DNA from: Demequina sp.
Lineage (GTDB): Bacteria > Actinomycetota > Actinomycetes > Actinomycetales > Demequinaceae
Direction of reading: 5' to 3'
DNA length: 40,689 nucleotides
NCBI RefSeq assembly: GCF_024642165.1
Contig: NZ_JAHEBP010000006.1
Coordinates: 1 to 40,689, forward strand
The notes under the pieces are model-generated. The model was not told the origin of the DNA, ran no database searches, and saw only the letters and a program-made list of their open reading frames with translations. Shown here piece by piece: positions 34,570 through 40,689 of the stretch (position 1 is the stretch's first letter; each line of letters starts with the position of its first letter). A program made the translations under genes and the position numbers.

Positions 34570-34606
34570 GACGACGGGCCCCGGAGATCTCTCCGGGGCC
34601 CTCGTC
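34570..34606. terminator. Strong stem-loop between convergent SPFH and DUF2157 genes
   Basis: GACGA-c-GGGCCCCGGAGA-tc-TCTCCGGGGCCC-TCGTC: 12-bp perfect stem plus 5 bp after one bulged C; no U-tract. Confidence 0.7.
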
Positions 34607-34644
34607 ATCCCCGCCGCGGGTGACGGATCGCCGCGGAGGGACAG

Positions 34645-35694
34645 TTAGACGTGGCGCGGTCGCGGCGGGCGGTGCTGACGCTCGCGGACCAGCCACACCG
34701 CGATGCCCACGAGCGCGAGCCCGGCGACCAGCATCGCGAGCCAGGTCGCGAGGGTGTCGGAGACCAGCTCCTGGATCAGCTGCGGGAGGTTGGACAGCAG
34801 GCCGATCGCTCCTGGAACGATGAGCGCCATGAGATCGCGGCGTCGGATCGCGACGGCGAGCATGGCGACGGAGAGCGCCACGGCGACGCCGAGCACCACG
34901 GCCCGCTGGTCGTCGGTCGCGGACAGCAGCATGCCGAACACGGCCAGGAATCCTCCGGCCACCAGGCCGGGAGCGGGCGGGACCAGCAGCCGCGTCGCGG
35001 CGAGCACCACCCACGCGACGCCCAGCACGGCCCACAGCACGCCCACCCAGGTCCCACCTGTGCCCTCGTCCCACGGCCGCATCGCCGCGGCCAGCACCGC
35101 AACCAACCCGGCGAGCAACGCGAGTTGGGCGAGGGCGCGACGCCGCACCGCGTAGATGGCGCCCGCGGTGACCGCGATCGCCCCGGTGACCCACAGCGCC
35201 GCCGAGTCGTCGGACACCTCCACGCCGTCGTGGACGACGGTCCAGGTGAGCCAACCCGTGAGGGCGACCGTCGCGACCAGCAGCACGGACGCGAGGCGTT
35301 GTGCGGGAGGCTGGGTGGCGCGCGCGGTGAGCGCTCCGGCGCCGGCGACGATCACGGTCAGCCCGGCGACAAGTCCGATCCTCCCGACGTCCGAGAGGTC
35401 GCTCCACGTGCGGCTGAGCAGGAAGGCGACGGCGGACACGATGAGCAGCGCGCCCAGGTAGCCCACCACCTCGCCCACGATCACGAGGGCGCGGGGCGCG
35501 CCGACGGGTTCGGCGGCGGGCGCCGACGGGGCGGCGGGCGTGGCGACGACGGCGCCGGTGGGGGACTCGGGGGCGACCTCGAAGGCGAGGTCTGCCGCGT
35601 GCTCCGACTCATAAAGGCGCAGATCGGACGCTGTGTCGGGGCTGATGAGCCCCGCCTCGACCCACTGGTCGAGCCTCGTGTCGAGCCCGTTCAT
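34645..35694 (-). CDS. DUF2157-like multi-TM membrane protein
   Basis: N-terminal LDQWVEAGLISPDTASDLRLYE then about ten hydrophobic segments. Confidence 0.7.
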   Translation of the reverse strand: MNGLDTRLDQWVEAGLISPDTASDLRLYESEHAADLAFEVAPESPTGAVVATPAAPSAPAAEPVGAPRALVIVGEVVGYLGALLIVSAVAFLLSRTWSDLSDVGRIGLVAGLTVIVAGAGALTARATQPPAQRLASVLLVATVALTGWLTWTVVHDGVEVSDDSAALWVTGAIAVTAGAIYAVRRRALAQLALLAGLVAVLAAAMRPWDEGTGGTWVGVLWAVLGVAWVVLAATRLLVPPAPGLVAGGFLAVFGMLLSATDDQRAVVLGVAVALSVAMLAVAIRRRDLMALIVPGAIGLLSNLPQLIQELVSDTLATWLAMLVAGLALVGIAVWLVRERQHRPPRPRHV

Positions 35695-35823
35695 GGCCGC
35701 TTCCCTTCGCCGCCATCGGCGTCACCGTCGACAACTTCAGAATACTCTCCGGGCACCGTCGTCGCGGGGTGGGACGGCGGGCCGCGGGAGCGTCGTGACC
35801 CCCGACGCTGGGATGATGGCGGC

Positions 35824-36627
35824 ATGACCGTGATCCGAGTCGAGGACCCCGCCGACCCGAGGCTGGCCGACTACCGCGGCCTCACCGACGTCGCGCTGCG
35901 CCGCGCCCTCGAACCCGAGCGAGGGCTCTACATGGCGGAGGGCGCGAAGGTGATCGGGCGCGCGGTGGCCGCCGGGCATCGTCCTCGGTCGGTCCTCGTC
36001 AGCGAGCGCTGGCTCGACTCGGTGGCGGCGGCGGTCGACCCGGACGTCGAGGTGTACCTCGCGCCCGCTCCGCTGCTCGAGGAGGTCACCGGGTATCAGG
36101 TCCACCGCGGCGCGCTGGCGGCGATGGAGCGTCCCGGGCTGCCCTCGCTCACAGATCTGGTGCGCGATGCCCGCCGGGTGGTGGTGCTCGAGGGGATCGT
36201 CGACCACACCAACGTGGGGGCGATATTCCGGTCCGCGGCGGGAATCGGCGCGGACGCCGTGGTGGTGTCGCCCACGTGCGCGGACCCGCTGTACCGGCGG
36301 TCCGTCAAGGTCTCGATGGGCACGGTGTTCCAGGTGCCGTGGACGCGAGCGGAGTCCTGGCCGGGCGCGCTCGATCAGTTGCGCGAGCTGGGCTTCGAGG
36401 TGGCCGGGCTGGCGCTCACGGACGATGCGGTGGGCCTCGACGAGTTCGCGGCGCGCGCTGGTGAGCGGGTGGCTCTGGTGATGGGCACGGAGGGCGACGG
36501 CCTCACCCGGCAGGCCCTGGCCCATGTCGACGAGGCCGTGGTGATCCCCATGCACGGGGGAGTGGACTCGCTCAACGTGGCGGCCGCCTCGGCAGTCGCG
36601 ATGTGGGCGCTGAGGCGCCGGCCGTGA
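35824..36627 (+). CDS. TrmH/SpoU family RNA 2'-O-methyltransferase
   Basis: ATG 35824 in ORF 34651..36627; VVLEGIVDHTNVGAIFRSAAGIGADAVVVSPTCADPLYRRSVKVSMGTVFQVPW; LVMGTEGDGLTRQAL; IPMHGGVDSLNVAAASAVAMW. Confidence 0.93.
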   Translation: MTVIRVEDPADPRLADYRGLTDVALRRALEPERGLYMAEGAKVIGRAVAAGHRPRSVLVSERWLDSVAAAVDPDVEVYLAPAPLLEEVTGYQVHRGALAAMERPGLPSLTDLVRDARRVVVLEGIVDHTNVGAIFRSAAGIGADAVVVSPTCADPLYRRSVKVSMGTVFQVPWTRAESWPGALDQLRELGFEVAGLALTDDAVGLDEFAARAGERVALVMGTEGDGLTRQALAHVDEAVVIPMHGGVDSLNVAAASAVAMWALRRRP

Positions 36628-37403
36628 CCGAGATCGATCCGTGGCGCGTGCTCGCCGCGGTCGCCGTGCTCGCGGTGATCGCGATCGTCGCGCTGTGGAC
36701 CGCGCGCGCCCGTGTGGGTCGCGACGCCGCGATCGCGATCCTGCGCGCCGCAGCGCAGCTGGTCGCCGTCGCCCTCGTCATCGGGTGGGTGTTCCGCACC
36801 CCGGGAGCGGCGTGGCTGTACGTGGCGGTCATGCTGGCCGCGGCGACCTGGACCTCGGTCTCCCGCATCAAGCTCGGGGCGGGTGCAACCTGGGCGATCG
36901 CTGCCGGGATCGCGGCGGGCGCCGCGGTCGCGGTCGTTCCCGTTGTGATCTCGGGCGTGCTGCCGCGAGAGGCCCAGTCGCTGCTGCCGTTCGCGGCGCA
37001 GATCCTCGGCGGATCGATGATGGCGGTGTCGCTCACCGGACTTCGCATGCGCGACGAGGCCGGTGCCTCGTGGGCCGAGGTCGAGGGCTGGCTCGCGCTG
37101 GGCGCTCGGCCGCGGCAGGCAGCCGAGCAGCTGGCGCGTACCTCTGTCGCGCGCGCCCTGGTCCCCGCGATCGACCAGACCCGCAACGCCGGCGTCGTGG
37201 TGCTGCCGGGCGCGTTCGTGGGCCTGCTGCTCGCCGGCGCATCGCCCCTCGAGGCCGCGCAGGTCCAACTGCTGGTCCTCGTGGGTCTGCTGGCGGCCGA
37301 GTCGGTCGCGGCCGTCACGGTCGCCCAGCTGCTGCGCGCCCGCGTCGGCGCGAGTCGCCCCCAGGGAGTGACGGAGCTGCCGCGGCGCCTGTCACGGGGG
37401 TGA
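36624..37403 (+). CDS. FetB/UPF0014-like ABC permease
   Basis: GTG 36624 overlaps previous stop; multi-TM; RDAAIAILRAAAQLVAVALVIGWVF ... EAQSLLPFAAQILGGSMMAVSLTGLRM ... QTRNAGVVVLPGAFVGLLLAGASPLEAAQVQLLVLVGLLAAESVAA. Confidence 0.82.
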   Translation: MTEIDPWRVLAAVAVLAVIAIVALWTARARVGRDAAIAILRAAAQLVAVALVIGWVFRTPGAAWLYVAVMLAAATWTSVSRIKLGAGATWAIAAGIAAGAAVAVVPVVISGVLPREAQSLLPFAAQILGGSMMAVSLTGLRMRDEAGASWAEVEGWLALGARPRQAAEQLARTSVARALVPAIDQTRNAGVVVLPGAFVGLLLAGASPLEAAQVQLLVLVGLLAAESVAAVTVAQLLRARVGASRPQGVTELPRRLSRG

Positions 37404-37598
37404 GCGGGTCGTAGGTGGCGGTGGCGGGAGCGTCGCGTTCCAGCGACATGTGGGGTCCGTCGCTGACTTCCCCGGCGCCGGGGCGTCGTAGCGCGCCCCT
37501 GCGAGCGCCTGCGAGCGCCTGCATCGTCGACGCGAGAAGCAATGGCAGGCCCTTCTGCCGCGGAGTGGAAGCGCTGCGCCTCGATCCGCGAGACCGCC

Positions 37599-37627
37599 TT
37601 GCCAGTGTCGGAGGGTGGGGTCATAAT
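37599..37627 (+). promoter_or_regulatory. Candidate sigma-A type promoter for imuA'-imuB-dnaE2
   Basis: TTGCCA (37599-37604), 17-bp spacer, CATAAT (37622-37627); each hexamer 5/6 to TTGACA/TATAAT. Confidence 0.65.
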
Positions 37628-37642
37628 CGAACATACGTTCGA
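37627..37642. promoter_or_regulatory. LexA (SOS) box
   Basis: TCGAACATACGTTCGA, perfect TCGAAC-N4-GTTCGA, overlapping the last base of the -10. Confidence 0.92.
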
Positions 37643-37689
37643 ACGGATGATCGGGCGTGAGGACGATGCTACGGCCGGGAGGGGGCGCG

Positions 37690-38376
37690 ATGGAGACGGT
37701 GGAGGCGAGGCTTGCCCGGGCGCGCGCCGCGCTCGCGGGGGTCCAGTACCGCGTGGGCACCACCCGCGACCGCTGGGAGGCGCCCACCCTGCCGCTCGCG
37801 CCCGTGCTGGACCGGGTGCTGCCGCAGGGGCTGCGGCGCGGGCAGGTGGTGTCCGTCATCGGATCGACGTCGCTCATGCTCGCGCTCGCCTCCGCGGCCT
37901 CCGCGGAGGGTTCGTGGACCGCGGTGGTGGGCATGCCGTCCCTCGGGGTGGTCGCGGCCGCGCGCCGCGGTCTCGACCTGACGCGGCTCGCGCTCGTTCC
38001 ACACCCCGGGGCGCAGGCCGCGGCCGCGGCGGGTGCGTGCATCGACGGCATGGACGTGGTGATCCTGGGGCCGCGGCTCGCCCTGTCGGACGCCGATCGC
38101 CGCCGCCTCGCCTCCCGGGCGCGGGAGCGAGGCACCGTGATCGTCGCGGAGGGTCCCTGGAGCGGCGCCCACGCGACCCTCACGGCGGTCGCCTCCCGCT
38201 GGCACGGGCTCGGGGCGGGGGACGGCCGGCTGCGCGGCCGCGACCTCGAGGTGCGGGTCGAGGGACGCGCCTCCGGCCCGGCGAGGCTCGTGTCCCTGAG
38301 GCTCGACGCCGAGGCGTCGGTGCGCCGGGAGGCGGGGGTTCCGGAGCCGCTCCGCGCGCTCGGGGGTGCGGCATGA
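37690..38376 (+). CDS. ImuA'-like mutasome accessory protein (RecA-like)
   Basis: ATG 37690 after gggaggggg (listed start 37657); LPLAPVLDRVLPQGLRRGQVVSVIGSTSLMLALASAASAEGSWTAVVGMPSLGVVAAARRGLDLTRLALVPHPG; adjacent to ImuB. Confidence 0.85.
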   Translation: METVEARLARARAALAGVQYRVGTTRDRWEAPTLPLAPVLDRVLPQGLRRGQVVSVIGSTSLMLALASAASAEGSWTAVVGMPSLGVVAAARRGLDLTRLALVPHPGAQAAAAAGACIDGMDVVILGPRLALSDADRRRLASRARERGTVIVAEGPWSGAHATLTAVASRWHGLGAGDGRLRGRDLEVRVEGRASGPARLVSLRLDAEASVRREAGVPEPLRALGGAA

Positions 38377-40055
38377 GCGTCGTGACCGTGGTGCGCCGTG
38401 CCGTCCTGTGGGTGCCCGACTGGCCCGTGGTGGCGGCCATGTCGGACGCGGGCCTGGGGGACGATGCCCCGGCGGCCGTCCTGCATGGGCGCGGCCTGGT
38501 CGCGGTGTCGGCCGCCGCGCGGGCGGCGGGCGTGCGGCGGGGGAGCACGCGGCGGCTCGCCCAGCGCGCGTGCCCGGAGCTCGCGATCCTGCCGTACGAC
38601 GAAGGCCGGGACTCCCGTCTGTTCGAGGCGGTGGCGGCGGCGGCCGAGCAGGTGGTCGCCGGGGTCGAGATCTCGCGCCCGGGGCTGCTCATGATCCCCG
38701 CGGACGGTGCCGCGCGCTTCCACGGTTCGGAGGAGGCGCTCGCCGAGGCGCTGGCGACCGCCGTGGCCGAGCAGGCCGGTGTCGAATGCGCCGTGGGGGC
38801 CGCGGACGGGCTGCTCGCGGCGGTGCTCGCGGCCCGCGACTCCGCGCTGGTGCCGCAGGGACAGTCCCGCCCGTATCTCGCCCCGGCACCGGTGGAGTCG
38901 CTGGGGCTGGCCGCGATGGAGCGCGCCCAGCGGGAGGAGGTCGAGAGGCTCGCGAGCGTGCTGGCGAGGCTCGGCATCGTCACGCTCGGCGACCTCGCGG
39001 CGCTGCCCTTCGCGGACGTCATCGCACGCTTCGGGCCGGTGGGGGCGTGGGCGCATCGGCTCGCGTCCGGGGAGGATCTGGCCCCGCCCGTGCTGCGGCG
39101 CAGCGAGGAGGACATCGCCGTCGAGCACGTCTTCGAGGACCCGGCGGAGCGGGTCGAGCAGCTGACCCTGGTGGCGGCGATCGCGGCGGAGCGGCTGGAT
39201 CGCGCGCTGCTGGACGCCGGTGCGCGCTGCGGGCGGGTGCGGATCACCGCGCGCACGGAAAGGGGCCACGAGCTCGAGCGGGTGTGGCGCACCGATGTCG
39301 GCACGCGTGCGGGCGCCTTCGCCCGCCACATGACGGACCGCGTGCGCTGGCAGCTCGAGGGCTGGCTGTCCGGCACCGCCGGAGGGCCGGAGCCGGCGCC
39401 GCTCGTCGCGCTCGGGCTCGTCGCCGAGGACGTGGTGCCGCTCGGATCCGAGCAGGCCTATCTGTGGGGCGGGGTGTCGGGCGCGGATTCGCGCGCGCAT
39501 CGTGCCCTCGAGCGCGTCCAGGGCCTGCTCGGGCTCGAGGGCGTGCTGGCGGTCGCCGAGCAGGGTGGACGCTCTCCCCGCGACAGGGCGCACCTGGCGC
39601 CCTGGGGCCAGGAGGCGCCACCCGCCCGAGCGGTCGCCCACCCATGGCCCGGGCGCATCCCGGACCCGGCCCCGGCGACGGTGCCGCCGGCGCCCCGTCC
39701 GGTGCAGGTGCTCGATGCCGGAGGGAGCCCCGTGACCATCACCCGGCGACTCGCCGTGAGCGCGTCCCCCACGTGGGTGCGGCTCGAGGCGGATCCCGCG
39801 GACGAGCGCGCCCGCGCCGCCAACAGGCACCCGTCCGCGGGGCATGTGGGTCGCATCGAGGGACCCGTGTGGGACAGGCCGCGACCGGTGGAGTCCTGGG
39901 CGGGCCCCTGGCCGGTCGCCGAGCGGTGGTGGTCCGAGGATGCGTCGCGTCGCGCCTACCTCCAGATCACCCTGCAGGACGGCGAGGGCGCATCGCTCGC
40001 GGTGCTCGTCGCCTACGGCGAGGCGCGCTGGGAGCTCGAGGCCGTCTATGACTGA
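38373..40055 (+). CDS. imuB: ImuB-like Y-family polymerase homologue
   Basis: ATG 38373 in ORF 37542..40055; VVRRAVLWVPDWPVVAA ... CPELAILPYDEGRDSRLFEAVAAAAEQVVAGVEISRPGLLMIPADGAARFHG ... LARLGIVTLGDLAALPFADVIARFGPVG. Confidence 0.9.
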   Translation: MSVVTVVRRAVLWVPDWPVVAAMSDAGLGDDAPAAVLHGRGLVAVSAAARAAGVRRGSTRRLAQRACPELAILPYDEGRDSRLFEAVAAAAEQVVAGVEISRPGLLMIPADGAARFHGSEEALAEALATAVAEQAGVECAVGAADGLLAAVLAARDSALVPQGQSRPYLAPAPVESLGLAAMERAQREEVERLASVLARLGIVTLGDLAALPFADVIARFGPVGAWAHRLASGEDLAPPVLRRSEEDIAVEHVFEDPAERVEQLTLVAAIAAERLDRALLDAGARCGRVRITARTERGHELERVWRTDVGTRAGAFARHMTDRVRWQLEGWLSGTAGGPEPAPLVALGLVAEDVVPLGSEQAYLWGGVSGADSRAHRALERVQGLLGLEGVLAVAEQGGRSPRDRAHLAPWGQEAPPARAVAHPWPGRIPDPAPATVPPAPRPVQVLDAGGSPVTITRRLAVSASPTWVRLEADPADERARAANRHPSAGHVGRIEGPVWDRPRPVESWAGPWPVAERWWSEDASRRAYLQITLQDGEGASLAVLVAYGEARWELEAVYD

Positions 40056-40689
40056 GATCGCCGACTACGCCGAGCTCCACGCCCACAGCGCCTTCAGCTT
40101 CCTCGACGGCGCGAGCCAGCCCGAGGAGATGGCCGCGGAGGCGGGCAGGCTGGGCCTCAGCGCGCTCGCCCTCACCGACCACGACGGCCTCTACGGCGCG
40201 GTGCGCTTCGCCGGGGCGGCGCGCGCCGTGGGGCTGCCCACGGTGTTCGGGGCGGAGCTCAGCCTCGCCGTGGACGGCCCCGGCGGCCGGCCCGTGCTCG
40301 ACCCGCCCACGGGCATCCCGGACCCTCGCGCCAGCCACCTCGTGGTGCTCGCCCGCGGCGCCGAGGGATATTCGCGGCTCAGCCACGCCATCGGCATGGC
40401 GCACCTGGCGACCGGCGAGAAGGGCCTCGCCCGCTACACGCTCGAGACGCTCGCGGACGCGGCCGCCGGGCGGCTGCTGGTCCTCACCGGCTGTCGCAAG
40501 GGGCCGGTCCGCGCCGCGCTCACGGGCATGGGGGGCGCGGGGCTCGCCGGCGGCCGCGCCGCGAGCCCTGCGGCGCTCGCCGGCGGGGTGTCCCGCGAGG
40601 GCTATGCGGCGGCGCGGGGCGAGCTCGACCGGCTCGTGGCGCTGTTCGGGCGCGAGGGTGTAGCGGTGGAGATCACCGATACGGGCTCC
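40048..40689 (+). CDS. dnaE2: Error-prone DNA polymerase DnaE2, N-terminal PHP domain, 3' truncated by window edge
   Basis: Not in ORF track because open at window end. MTEIADYAELHAHSAFSFLDGASQPEEMAAEAGRLGLSALALTDHDGLYGAVRFAGAARAVGLPTVFGAELSL; 8-nt overlap with imuB. Confidence 0.93.
   Translation, partial: MTEIADYAELHAHSAFSFLDGASQPEEMAAEAGRLGLSALALTDHDGLYGAVRFAGAARAVGLPTVFGAELSLAVDGPGGRPVLDPPTGIPDPRASHLVVLARGAEGYSRLSHAIGMAHLATGEKGLARYTLETLADAAAGRLLVLTGCRKGPVRAALTGMGGAGLAGGRAASPAALAGGVSREGYAAARGELDRLVALFGREGVAVEITDTGS

Noticed and set aside
37392-39845. 817-aa minus-strand ORF
   Set aside because: Antisense to imuA'/imuB; composition of a GC-driven shadow frame.

Overview
High-GC actinobacterial chromosomal window, mostly dense housekeeping operons with gene order resembling parts of the Mycobacterium tuberculosis chromosome. 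From left to right: (i) TPR protein with an Arg/Gly-rich repeat N-terminus, HAD hydrolase, 57-aa protein, tlyA, nadK, recN, steA, steB/mctB, pyrG, NUDIX hydrolase (Rv1691-Rv1700-like order); (ii) a minus-strand acyltransferase-3/SGNH gene at the point where that order breaks; (iii) ctaA divergent from sufR-sufB-sufD-Rieske ferredoxin-sufC-sufS-sufU-sufT; (iv) a DUF1697 protein, a zinc metallopeptidase and a bioY-bioM-bioN ECF biotin transporter; (v) ABC-F ATPase, SURF1, fabG-fabI, a SixA-like phosphatase, a GH88/GH105-like protein, serB, divergent glgC/glgA, an ABC ATPase and nfeD-SPFH; (vi) a DUF2157-like protein, a SpoU methyltransferase and a FetB-like permease; (vii) an SOS-type mutasome, imuA'-imuB-dnaE2 (truncated by the window edge), behind a promoter with a perfect actinobacterial LexA box. 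I see no CRISPR array, transposon, rRNA or tRNA, and no clear novel defence system. The points most worth a second look are: an over-represented 9-mer GGACGATGC (15 exact copies counted by eye, 5 in the roughly 3% intergenic DNA); the charge-segregated repeat protein at the left edge; the SOS mutasome with an ImuB that appears to lack catalytic acids; the orphan GH105-like gene; a recurring TANNNT-N6-8-start-codon (leaderless) arrangement; and an overlapping palindrome between glgC and glgA. Family names are by recognition of sequence motifs; no database search was run.
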